Source: Desulfovermiculus sp041686195
Lineage (GTDB): Bacteria; Desulfobacterota; Desulfovibrionia; Desulfovibrionales; Desulfothermaceae
Assembly (NCBI GenBank): GCA_041686195.1
Contig: JAWLEI010000024.1
Span: 1-32,190, forward strand
Length of the DNA: 32,190 nucleotides
Direction of reading: 5' to 3'
The notes beneath the pieces were generated by a model. It did not search any database. It was given only the letters and a program-made list of their open reading frames with translations, and was not told the DNA's origin. The first letter of the stretch is position 1, and the number at the start of each line of letters is the position of its first letter. Positions 7,263 to 14,428 of this stretch are shown piece by piece. Both the position numbers and the translations under genes were made by a program.

Positions 7263-7865
7263 TTACTCTTTTCTGATTTCTACTTTTATTTTATCCAGGT
7301 TTCTTTTTGTTCTGTAATAAGCATCTTCTATTGCCCGCTCGCTCTTTTTCAGCGTTCCCCCAACTGTGGCAAAAGCACCATGCGGATCATCTGCGCTTGG
7401 CTTAAGCGGCCCATCATATTCCTTGACCTTTTTATAAATGTGAATGTCCTGAAGTGAATCATGGATAGAGCTTTGCTTTCCCTTTTTATAGCCAAAAGCT
7501 TCAAAAACTAAGTCCTTAAGTCTTGTTCCTTTGCCGGGACTTACCAAACTGAGGTAGCGCGCAACTTTCTTAAGGTATTTATATACCCATCTGGGCATGT
7601 AAACTTTTACAATATCTTTATCGCCATTATCACCTTCACTTACTTGTTCTGCAAGGAACAATGAAACGTCTAAAGCCTTCCAAACTTCTTTTGGGTTTTT
7701 GTCTATCTCAAATGTTTTGTGTGATACCCCTATAAACTGAGAAGCATGACTAGGATCTTCTTTCATCTTCTTTGCACACTCTTCAGCCGCTTCCACTCCT
7801 TCTGATATGGCAATATTATAGCAGATAAAGGGCCAATCATAATCAGGGAAATAATCATTTGCCAT
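7263..7865 (-). CDS. Phage protein of unknown function (200 aa)
   Basis: I do not recognise this protein. The ATG at 7865 is preceded by AGGGGGCGGGGT, and it follows the integrase stop by ten bases on the same strand, so it may share the integrase transcript. The sequence is highly charged and soluble, with no membrane segment or signal peptide. The N-terminus is acidic and aromatic (MANDYFPDYDWPFICYN), the centre has a basic helical stretch (VYMPRWVYKYLKKVARYLSL), and the C-terminus is a lysine-rich helix (YYRTKRNLDKIKVEIRKE). Base composition is more A/T-rich than the integrase, suggesting a recently acquired accessory gene. Lysogeny-related or host-interaction roles are possible but unproven. 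Confidence 0.7.
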   Translation of the reverse strand: MANDYFPDYDWPFICYNIAISEGVEAAEECAKKMKEDPSHASQFIGVSHKTFEIDKNPKEVWKALDVSLFLAEQVSEGDNGDKDIVKVYMPRWVYKYLKKVARYLSLVSPGKGTRLKDLVFEAFGYKKGKQSSIHDSLQDIHIYKKVKEYDGPLKPSADDPHGAFATVGGTLKKSERAIEDAYYRTKRNLDKIKVEIRKE

Positions 7866-7875
7866 ACCCCGCCCC

Positions 7876-9117
7876 CTATACCGCTGCCTGTTTTGCCGCT
7901 TCCAACTCAACAACTTTCTTACTCTTTGCATGTCTGCCTTGCCGCTCAATCCAGTCCCCGATCCTTTGGGCATCCTCGGCCAAGTATCGCAAGTCACTTG
8001 TTTCAGTATAACTGTTTATGGTTACGTCCTGATTCAACTTGTGGTTCATTAGAAGTTTGATCTTCCACAGCTCTATACTCAATTCTCCACCAATAGCCCG
8101 GAATGTGCGCCGCAAGTCATGGGCTGATAATGTTTCCCCCACAGCCTCAGATATTGTACGCATAACCCGAATGGGTTTACCCACATATCCACTTTCTCCC
8201 CGGCCTGCGAACACATATTCGGTGTCCTGGTCCTGGCCTTCAAGGATCTGCTTGGCTTGCTTGCTTAACGGTAACGTCACGGGTTGCTTGTTCTTGGGGT
8301 CTGGTATGTGCCATGAATTGTCCTTCAGGTTCACCCGGTCCCAGGTGAGGGTTGAAACCTCTCCCCACCGGCCACCGGTCAATAAAGCAAAGGCCACAGC
8401 CGCCGCCGTATTTTGACCAATGATTGTGCGTCCAGGGTCATTCATCATCCTTTGTAGATCATTCCAGGCATTGCCCACTTTATCTGTGGGGATACGCCTG
8501 TTCTTGGGCTGGATATTATTCCACATCTTGGCATCTGAGAGAATGCTGCATGGGTTTTCTGGCAAGACAGGCTGATCATCTGGCCGGTATGTGGCCCGCG
8601 CGTAATTGAGAATGGCCCGCAATACCCTGAAGGCTTGGTTTGCCAGGGCCTTGGACTCTTTGGATCTGTCGCGGAAACGCTGCAAGACGGATTGCCGGGT
8701 AATGTTCACAATGGGCTTTTCTGTCCAGTCATTGAAAACCCCGCTCATGTGCCTTTCTATGCTATCCACCGTGGACTCTTTTAGGCCACGATCTTTTATG
8801 TACGCATCAGTCACTTGCCTTAAGGTCACGCTGCAAGCTTTTGCCTTAACCTTCTCCACTGAGGGGTCAATCCCGCGCCCCATGTCTCGCAACTTCTCAC
8901 GCGCATCATCGCGGGCCTCTTGAACTGTAAAGCGTCCATGCTCACCCACCTTAACCCGCCGAGTCTTGCCATTGACGCGCGCCTGCGCTACATATACCAA
9001 ACCTTTTGGGGTCAGCCGCAAGCCAAAACCCTTAAGCTCTGTGTCCCACACAAACTTCTGCCCGGATTCGGGCAGGTCCAAAGAATCCACAACTTTTTTG
9101 GTCAACTTGACTGCCAT
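7876..9117 (-). CDS. int: Tyrosine integrase
   Basis: This 413-residue site-specific tyrosine recombinase inserts and excises the prophage. The N-terminal part is a DUF4102-like arm-binding domain (WDTELKGFGLRLTPKG, about 24-39). A SAM-like core-binding domain follows (about 100-190), then the catalytic domain with R250 (TGGRWGE), H333 and R336 (HDLRRTF), H359 (LMNHK) and the nucleophile Y370 (TINSYTE). All catalytic positions are present. It is the outermost prophage gene, 154 bases from the tRNA-Arg fragment that marks the attachment site. The ATG at 9117 is preceded by CAGGGGGTGCAGC. The two direct repeats at 9137-9156 may be arm-type binding sites or an operator for its own control. Confidence 0.95.
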   Translation of the reverse strand: MAVKLTKKVVDSLDLPESGQKFVWDTELKGFGLRLTPKGLVYVAQARVNGKTRRVKVGEHGRFTVQEARDDAREKLRDMGRGIDPSVEKVKAKACSVTLRQVTDAYIKDRGLKESTVDSIERHMSGVFNDWTEKPIVNITRQSVLQRFRDRSKESKALANQAFRVLRAILNYARATYRPDDQPVLPENPCSILSDAKMWNNIQPKNRRIPTDKVGNAWNDLQRMMNDPGRTIIGQNTAAAVAFALLTGGRWGEVSTLTWDRVNLKDNSWHIPDPKNKQPVTLPLSKQAKQILEGQDQDTEYVFAGRGESGYVGKPIRVMRTISEAVGETLSAHDLRRTFRAIGGELSIELWKIKLLMNHKLNQDVTINSYTETSDLRYLAEDAQRIGDWIERQGRHAKSKKVVELEAAKQAAV

Positions 9118-9136
9118 GCTGCACCCCCTGAAAATT

Positions 9137-9156
9137 TGTAAGCACCCTGTAAGCAG
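9137..9156 (+). repeat. Second pair of TGTAAGCAC / TGTAAGCAG repeats, near the attachment site
   Basis: TGTAAGCAC, two bases (CC), TGTAAGCAG, with the same order and spacing as the minus-strand pair at 4360-4379. It lies 20 to 39 bases upstream of the integrase start and about 120 bases from the attachment core. Two further direct repeats, TCCGTAAAA, occur at 9170-9178 and 9252-9260. Paired short repeats at this distance from a core resemble integrase arm-type sites. Confidence 0.65.
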
Positions 9157-9270
9157 ATAAGATCAAATTCCGTAAAAGATCATGGGACTCAATCTAGCTG
9201 AAAACCCGCATGCTGTCAAGCTTTATATGATTACATATTACACAAAAAAACTCCGTAAAACTCATATTTC

Positions 9271-9317
9271 TTGGATTCCTAATCTCGGTGTCGCGTGTTC
9301 GAATCGCGCCGGGGGCA
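9271..9317 (+). other. Attachment site: 3' fragment of tRNA-Arg(CCT)
   Basis: The sequence reproduces the 3' part of a tRNA: anticodon loop TTCCTAA, 3' anticodon stem TCTCG, variable loop, T stem-loop (GCGTG, TTCGAAT, CGCGC), acceptor strand CGGGGGC and discriminator A at 9317. The 5' half is absent; upstream is A/T-rich phage DNA, and the 5' anticodon stem does not match. A lone tRNA 3' end next to an integrase gene is the hallmark of a phage attachment site. Given the plus orientation, the rebuilt intact tRNA-Arg(CCT) should lie at the other end of the prophage, beyond position 1. It probably does not produce a tRNA. Confidence 0.85.
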
Positions 9318-9382
9318 TACTCAGGGGGTTGCAAAAAAAGTCTGTAGCCCCTTTTCTCTTTTCATGGGTTGGATTTCCCTTT

Positions 9383-9461
9383 CAGCCTTGCCTCCGGCAA
9401 GTCTGAAATATTTTTGGGCCAAAGCGCCCAAAAAAATGCCGGATTGATCAGTGATGAAACT
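9383..9461 (+). repeat. Interspersed hairpin element, copy 1
   Basis: This copy has TTGCCTCCGGCAA (small hairpin), GTCTGAAATAT, then a larger hairpin (TTTTTGGGC / GCCCAAAAA), then GCCGGATTGATCAGTGATGAAAC. The order of parts matches other copies at 20744-20800, 32059-32142 and, inverted, 25822-25908 and 26895-26960. It lies in the space between the prophage attachment site and the radical SAM gene. Confidence 0.75.
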
Positions 9462-9548
9462 TTTGCAAGTTGGATCTTGTTTATACGAGGGCACATTGTT
9501 GTTTGGAAACAGTTCCTAACCATACGCTAGCTCTTCAAATAGCACATC

Positions 9549-10580
9549 ATGGTCTTATCAAAATTTGTTCCCCGCCTTCATCCGGATTTGGATTGGGTGC
9601 AAGTGTCTGTGACTTCCTATTGCGATGCGAGGTGTACCTATTGCCCCCACACCACCTACCGTAATTGCTGGAAATCCCGGCATCTGGATCCCCATCTGTT
9701 CTCCCGCTTTATTCACCGCCTCAAAAATACAGATCTCGTCTATCTCCAGGGCTGGGGGGAACCTTTTTTGCACCCCAACTTCTGGGACATGTTGACCCTG
9801 GTCAAGCAAAAAGGTTTTCTGGCCGGCTGCACCAGCAATGCCAATGTGTTGAATACTGATAACCTGAAAAAAGCAGTAGATATGGGCCTTGACGTTTTGG
9901 CCCTATCCCTGGCTGGAATGGAGGAGAAGAATGATCGCCTCCGACCAGGGACCAGCTTCAGGCAGGTCGTTGCGGCTATCGAAACGCTCCAGAGCATCAA
10001 GGCTCAACGCAGAAGTGCTACCCCAAGTTTGCACCTGGCCTATATGCTGCTGCGCCAGGGCTTGGATGATCTGGAAAAGCTGCCCGGCTTTTTTCTCGAT
10101 CTCGGTCTGGACCATGTGGTGCTTTCCAGCCTGACCCTGCCCTTGAGTCCTGCTTTGGAAAGGCAGTCCCTGCTGGCGGACAGTCCAGAGGAATACAAGA
10201 ATCTGCAGGCCAGAATGAGAGCAATTTCTGCAGGGCCTGATCTGCAAGACAAGATCTTTTTTCACCTGTATAATCCTTTTCAGGCTCCGGGCAACTGCGC
10301 AGAGAATGTGCAAAAAGCCTTGTGCTTGAGCGCTGAAGGTGTGGTTACCCCATGCGTGTTTACCCAGATCCCGGTCCAACAGCCTGCCACCTATTGGCAC
10401 CAGGGCAGGGAGTGCAGGCTGCAGCAAACTGATTTCGGACACGTGCAGGATCAAGATCTGAAGAGAATCTGGCACAGCCGGGAATATAAGAAGTTTAGAA
10501 AAGAGCTGAATATGGAAATGTGCTCTCGGTGCACGAAAACCAAGATAGATAGTACATTACATGACTCGAGTGAAAGATAA
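9549..10580 (+). CDS. Radical SAM protein with SPASM-like C-terminus
   Basis: A 343-residue iron-sulfur enzyme that should cleave S-adenosylmethionine to start a radical reaction. Cysteines C25, C29 and C32 (CDARCTYCP) form the CxxxCxxC cluster motif. Then come the family's QGWGEPFLHP motif (about 68-77) and the barrel strands. The C-terminal third has extra cysteines (NCAENVQKALCLSAEGVVTPCVF, and CSRCTK near the end), as in SPASM domains that bind additional clusters. The substrate cannot be told from sequence: such proteins modify peptides, mature enzymes or build cofactors. No precursor-peptide gene is seen next to it. It is the first host gene after the prophage; the ribosome-binding site is weak. 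Confidence 0.85.
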   Translation: MVLSKFVPRLHPDLDWVQVSVTSYCDARCTYCPHTTYRNCWKSRHLDPHLFSRFIHRLKNTDLVYLQGWGEPFLHPNFWDMLTLVKQKGFLAGCTSNANVLNTDNLKKAVDMGLDVLALSLAGMEEKNDRLRPGTSFRQVVAAIETLQSIKAQRRSATPSLHLAYMLLRQGLDDLEKLPGFFLDLGLDHVVLSSLTLPLSPALERQSLLADSPEEYKNLQARMRAISAGPDLQDKIFFHLYNPFQAPGNCAENVQKALCLSAEGVVTPCVFTQIPVQQPATYWHQGRECRLQQTDFGHVQDQDLKRIWHSREYKKFRKELNMEMCSRCTKTKIDSTLHDSSER

Positions 10581-10667
10581 AATCTTCTTTGTGGTTCCAT
10601 TTTTCGTGTATTTTCTGACAGAGTTTCTCGGATAAAGCAATAATTGCCAATGGCAAGGAGGAAGGTA

Positions 10668-11261
10668 TTGGATCTGGATCAAAAATATGCGTTGCTTTAT
10701 GCCCATGAAGAGGCCTTTTCCTACCGGTTGGCTCAAGAAGTGGTCAAAAAGCCTGAAACCTCTGTATGGATGATTTTGCTGCCAGTGCTGTTTGTCCATC
10801 ATTTTTACAGAGTTAATCAGTATAAAGAGGGCGTTCGTTCTTTTGCTGAACACTTTCTGAGCACCAAGAAAAAGGCCCTGGACAAGGCCTATGATCAGGC
10901 CTTGGCCGGCAAAAGCATTGATTACGGGATGGATGCGTATTTTCCTGACCATGTTCTCTCAGACCAGGATAAGGATCTGGCCGAGAGACAGGTGCAGGCC
11001 ATAAAGGTCATGGAGGAACATTATCTGGTCCTTATGCAGGCCTCGGGACAAAGCCTGGAAGAGTTGGTCCAAGATGCCTATCAAAGCCCGGAAAAGTATC
11101 GAAGGTTTATAAACAGGCTGGAGGAAACAGAGCAGGAACTAAACACATACCTGTTAGAAAACGTGCATACTTCTGAAGATTCCAGAATCGTGGTCCGGCA
11201 GGTTGAACAGCAGTGCGCTTCCTTGCGGGAAGAAGAAATCAAGCTGTTTTTTAAGGAATAA
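10668..11261 (+). CDS. Conserved protein of unknown function, paralogue of the convergent neighbour
   Basis: I do not recognise the function. This 197-residue, mostly helical, charged protein has one hydrophobic stretch near the N-terminus (SVWMILLPVLFVHHFY). It is related to the protein encoded at 11295-11933. Both have a WxxxxxPxxF segment, a following [KR]xx[IV]R[NS]F motif, an [EG]KYRxF[LI] motif and a similar C-terminus. The TTG at 10668 is chosen because a perfect AAGGAGG lies six bases upstream (10655-10661). An ATG at 10650 would add six residues but has no ribosome-binding site. The paralogue starts at the equivalent point. The two genes converge, with stops 33 bases apart. A membrane-associated role is possible, not shown. 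Confidence 0.65.
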   Translation: MDLDQKYALLYAHEEAFSYRLAQEVVKKPETSVWMILLPVLFVHHFYRVNQYKEGVRSFAEHFLSTKKKALDKAYDQALAGKSIDYGMDAYFPDHVLSDQDKDLAERQVQAIKVMEEHYLVLMQASGQSLEELVQDAYQSPEKYRRFINRLEETEQELNTYLLENVHTSEDSRIVVRQVEQQCASLREEEIKLFFKE

Positions 11262-11294
11262 TATGTGGGTGGTGCAAAGGGGAGCGGCATGAGC

Positions 11295-11933
11295 CTAAAG
11301 CAGAAAAATATCATTGAGCTCCCTGGCCCGCAGATCCTGGATGGCCTCTTGTTTTTGCCGAATATACGGATCTGTTCCTTCGCCTTTCGAGGGCATCCGC
11401 TCAGGGGGCTCAATGCGTTTTTCCAAGGCACTCTGTATGGCCTGGTCGATGCGCTGCTCCAGGGTGTTGAGCTGATCCAGGAAGCTTCTGTATTTTCCGG
11501 AAGAGGTGTAGGCCTGGCGGATTAATGTGGAGTAATCTCTTTCCGAGACCTGGAGCAGCCGGCCATAATGCTGGAAAAGTAGATCCATCCATTGTTTGAG
11601 GAGTTCGTAAGCCTCCGCAGAGGCCATCTTTTGGGTGTGTACACAAAAGTTTCTGAGCTCAGCCTGCATTGCCAGCTGGTTTTTATCCCGGTCATTGGCT
11701 GCTGCAGTGCGGTAAGCCGCCGAGAGAGCAATCTGCTTTAACTGTCCATGCGTGGCTGAGAAATTGCGAATGTCTTTTTTGAGATCCCTGTATTCAAGAA
11801 GAAACTTGAAAGGTATGAATATATGCCACCAGGGCCGCCCGGTTTGAGCCCGGATGAGATAGACCACATTCTTGGCAAATCTTTTTTCTCGTTCCAGCAG
11901 GAGCTTGTATTGTTTGTCCAGGATCTTGCTCAT
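11295..11933 (-). CDS. Conserved protein of unknown function, paralogue of the 10668-11261 product
   Basis: This 212-residue, charged helical protein is similar in layout to the product of 10668-11261: MSKILDKQYKLLLEREKRF, then a hydrophobic WWHIFIPFKFLLEY segment, then DIRNF, GKYRSFLDQLNTLEQRID, and a short C-terminus (RARELNDIFLL). The function is unknown. It starts at the ATG at 11933. Just upstream on the minus strand is a copy of the interspersed repeat (GCCGGAGGCAAATCTGAAT), so the repeat supplies the SD-like GGAGG, 13 bases from the ATG. A GTG at 11954 would add seven residues that come entirely from the repeat. It is followed by a convergent gene, with no terminator visible between. 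Confidence 0.6.
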   Translation of the reverse strand: MSKILDKQYKLLLEREKRFAKNVVYLIRAQTGRPWWHIFIPFKFLLEYRDLKKDIRNFSATHGQLKQIALSAAYRTAAANDRDKNQLAMQAELRNFCVHTQKMASAEAYELLKQWMDLLFQHYGRLLQVSERDYSTLIRQAYTSSGKYRSFLDQLNTLEQRIDQAIQSALEKRIEPPERMPSKGEGTDPYIRQKQEAIQDLRARELNDIFLL

Positions 11934-11934
11934 A

Positions 11935-11961
11935 TTCAGATTTGCCTCCGGCACATCTGAA
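11935..11961 (-). repeat. Short copy of the interspersed hairpin element
   Basis: TTCAGAT and ATCTGAA flank TTGCCTCCGGCA, the small-hairpin part of the repeat family. The large hairpin and the GATGAAAC tail are missing. It lies immediately before the start codon at 11933, and its GGAGG (minus strand) may be used as the ribosome-binding sequence. Confidence 0.65.
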
Positions 11962-11975
11962 TTTTATTACCAGTG

Positions 11976-12248
11976 CTAATGGAACCTGTCTTTTTTGCCC
12001 AACCGCTTGCGCACATATTCTTCAGCCTCAAAATACTCTTCGACATCATCGTAATACCAGGCACCTACATTAATGCCGCTTTCCCGCAGGTCTTTGATAG
12101 GCTGGCCCACACCGGGCAGGCGCTCCAGATTGGGGGCGAAATAGATAAACGCCACCAGCAATATAAGGGCCCCTGCCAGGCGCAGCCAGCGTCTTAGGAG
12201 GGAAACCGGGGATGGTTGTCCATCCCCGGTCTGTTGGTGTTGGGTCAC
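11976..12248 (-). CDS. Small single-pass membrane protein next to the exporter
   Basis: A 90-residue protein with one hydrophobic segment (about residues 25-40, LAGALILLVAFIYFAP), a charged N-terminus and a C-terminal region rich in aromatic and acidic residues (WYYDDVEEYFEAEEYVRKRLGKKD). No homologue is recognised. It starts with GTG at 12248, preceded by GGCGGAGC. It begins 20 bases after the stop of the exporter gene on the same strand, so the two are probably an operon. A small accessory subunit of the transporter is a reasonable inference but unproven. Confidence 0.6.
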   Translation of the reverse strand: MTQHQQTGDGQPSPVSLLRRWLRLAGALILLVAFIYFAPNLERLPGVGQPIKDLRESGINVGAWYYDDVEEYFEAEEYVRKRLGKKDRFH

Positions 12249-12268
12249 GGTATGCGCTCCGCCTGATT

Positions 12269-14050
12269 TTAGGCACCCATCATCAGCTGTTCAGTCACAC
12301 CCTTGAAAAGGACCATGAACATAAGCCAGGCCACGAAAAGGGTCAAGAGCAGGTTAAAGCCCTGGCCGACGGCATAGAGAATCAGGGGCTTGCCGCCGCG
12401 CAACGGTTCCTTGAGCTCCTGGTAATTAATGGCCAGCCCGATGCTGACAAAGGCCAGGCAGAAGAACCAGCCCCGCAGCCTGTTGGCTAAGTCCAGGATG
12501 CCATCGGAGACCATGGCATTGCCCCAGTCCATGTTTACTGCGCCCTGCATAATGGAGAATATGGCCGAAGCAGCAATAAAGCCCAGGATGAACTTGGGAA
12601 AACGGTACCAGATTTCGTACAAGGCGCCCCCGGCTGAAAACTTCATGGGGGTTTCCCCGGGCTTGCAGGCCTTCTCCGGCTCTACTTTCAAGCACCAGTA
12701 GGCGGCTACCCCAAAGGCAATGACCCCGATGAGGATATTCTGAATCATTTTAATGGTGGCCGCCACCACCATGGCTTCATAGCCGATCAATTCCCCGGCA
12801 GCCACCACTGAACCTGTGTTGTCCACAGTGCCTCCCAGCCAGGCCCCGGCCCAGACCGGGTGCATGCCGGTCATATTGGCAATGGCAGGCAAAGTAAAGA
12901 TCATCACCGCCACAAAGATCATGGACATGCCAATGGCCAGAGTCAGCTCCTCCTTCTTGGCCCGGCAAGCCGAGGCAGAGGCAATGGCTGCGGAAACACC
13001 TGAAACGCACATGTCAGAGGAAACGGTAATGTTCAGTTCCTTGGACGGAATTTTGATTACTCTTTGCCCAAACCAGTATGTGCTGATAAGCACAATCGGG
13101 GTGACTACCCAGGTTACAAAGAGCCCCGGCAACCCAATGATGGCAATCTGTCCAATCAGGATGCGGGCTCCCAAAAGCACCAGGCCTGTTTTGATGAAGA
13201 ACTCAGTCTGAGCAGAGGTCTTAATAGATTGAGCCACCCCAACGGTGTTGGAGATAATAAGCCCCAAAAGGAGGGCAAAAAGCACATACGAGAGCCCCAG
13301 GGCGCTCATTGTGGCTTGTTTCGATAATAAGTAGGCCAGGACCGCGAGCACAAAGACAACGGGAAAGCCTTTGTAGAACTGGGCCAGATTAAGGCCCATG
13401 AATTTCGCCCCGATGGAGAAAAAGAGCATGACCAGGATCATAAAGATAATCAGGGACGGGATCAGGTTATAGCTCTTTGTTTCGGCTGCTTTTTGAGCGC
13501 TGGAGAGATCAGACTTGGCATCCCGCCAGTCGGCAATGGCCGCTCTGGCTTCTTCATTTAACTCCTGATCCTGGTAATTGGCCGCCCGGGCCCTTTCTTC
13601 GGCTTGTTCAGCCTCGGCCCTGGCCTGCTGCAGTTTTTCTTGAGCATCTTCATAGCGGGGCTGGGCTGCGGCCCTTTTCTCAGCTGCTGCTTCCTCGCTT
13701 AAATACAAGGAGTTCAATGGATTGGAGGTCCAGCCTTTGGGTCTGGCTGACAGATCCAGGACAGTAGATATGATGCCATGCTTACTGCCCTTGATTCCCT
13801 GAAGCTTTTCCCGGGCTTCATAATAGGCAATGGTCGCAAAACCGGCCTCATCCATCTCCTGTTCCATAGTCGCCCGGTACTCTGGCAATTTTTCTACCGG
13901 GGGCTTCCAGACAAAAACACTGAAGATGGCAATGATGAACAACAAAGCAGCCAGCCATATGGCCCACCAATCTTCAGTTGTGTACATCTGCTTCCGCATG
14001 CTTATGCGGGTTTCAGTCACCGCGTTTTGATTTTCCACATTTTCAGCCAT
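12269..14050 (-). CDS. UPF0324 (YeiH-like) exporter with large periplasmic insert
   Basis: A 593-residue multi-pass inner-membrane protein of the UPF0324/YeiH family, often called putative sulfate exporters; the real substrate is poorly known. After one N-terminal membrane helix (about 29-47) comes a roughly 150-residue soluble insert, rich in A, E, Q and R and probably a coiled coil (about 115-190), before the core of about ten helices. Core motifs include KTGLVLLGARILIGQI, SSDMCVSGVSAAIASASACRAKKEE and GGTVDNTGSV. The insert makes the protein longer than the short members (about 350). The ATG at 14050 lies nine bases after AGGAGG; an ATG at 14059 is adjacent to that SD. In a sulfate reducer, sulfite or sulfate export is plausible. 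It is divergent from a heme-sensor two-component operon. Confidence 0.8.
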   Translation of the reverse strand: MAENVENQNAVTETRISMRKQMYTTEDWWAIWLAALLFIIAIFSVFVWKPPVEKLPEYRATMEQEMDEAGFATIAYYEAREKLQGIKGSKHGIISTVLDLSARPKGWTSNPLNSLYLSEEAAAEKRAAAQPRYEDAQEKLQQARAEAEQAEERARAANYQDQELNEEARAAIADWRDAKSDLSSAQKAAETKSYNLIPSLIIFMILVMLFFSIGAKFMGLNLAQFYKGFPVVFVLAVLAYLLSKQATMSALGLSYVLFALLLGLIISNTVGVAQSIKTSAQTEFFIKTGLVLLGARILIGQIAIIGLPGLFVTWVVTPIVLISTYWFGQRVIKIPSKELNITVSSDMCVSGVSAAIASASACRAKKEELTLAIGMSMIFVAVMIFTLPAIANMTGMHPVWAGAWLGGTVDNTGSVVAAGELIGYEAMVVAATIKMIQNILIGVIAFGVAAYWCLKVEPEKACKPGETPMKFSAGGALYEIWYRFPKFILGFIAASAIFSIMQGAVNMDWGNAMVSDGILDLANRLRGWFFCLAFVSIGLAINYQELKEPLRGGKPLILYAVGQGFNLLLTLFVAWLMFMVLFKGVTEQLMMGA

Positions 14051-14428
14051 CCGAACCATCCTCCTGTTTTCGTAAAGTTTTGGGGATTGACATGCCGCAA
14101 TACCCGTTCAAGAAGCTGTCTTCGCCTGGTGCCCAATCTGCGCCTGGCAAAAAACAACCCCTTTTTGTTCAAGAAATCACAAGCAAAAAGCGAACCACAT
14201 GGCCACTTTTGCAACTTAAAAATATAAAGACTTGAAAATCAGATGGTTGGCATGAGAAAAAATTGTTCTTTGGATGATGGAGGATGGAGAACGTACTATG
14301 TGCTAAGCTTGGTTTGCATTTTGCTGCTAAGTGTGCATTGCAGGTGGGGGGTGGTTTGTGTATATTGCCGTGGTTTGAGAGTCGAAGTCCGAATGGCTCA
14401 GGCCAACTCTAACAGCAAGGGATAGGGT
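14051..14428. other. Divergent regulatory space between exporter and sensor kinase
   Basis: No gene is convincing in these 378 bases; short frames have no ribosome-binding sites or motifs. It holds the exporter's ribosome-binding sequence (AGGAGG, about 14060-14065) and AAGGGA before the kinase ATG. Promoters for both divergent units must lie here. I looked for -24/-12 (sigma-54) promoters and found none with good spacing. Confidence 0.6.

Noticed and set aside
9240..9317. Functional tRNA gene
   Set aside because: Only the 3' half from the anticodon loop to the acceptor end is present; the 5' half does not pair, so it is an attachment-site fragment.
14243..14425. 60-residue frame before the sensor kinase
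   Set aside because: No ribosome-binding site, odd composition (many C, V and W), and it lies in the promoter region of the kinase.
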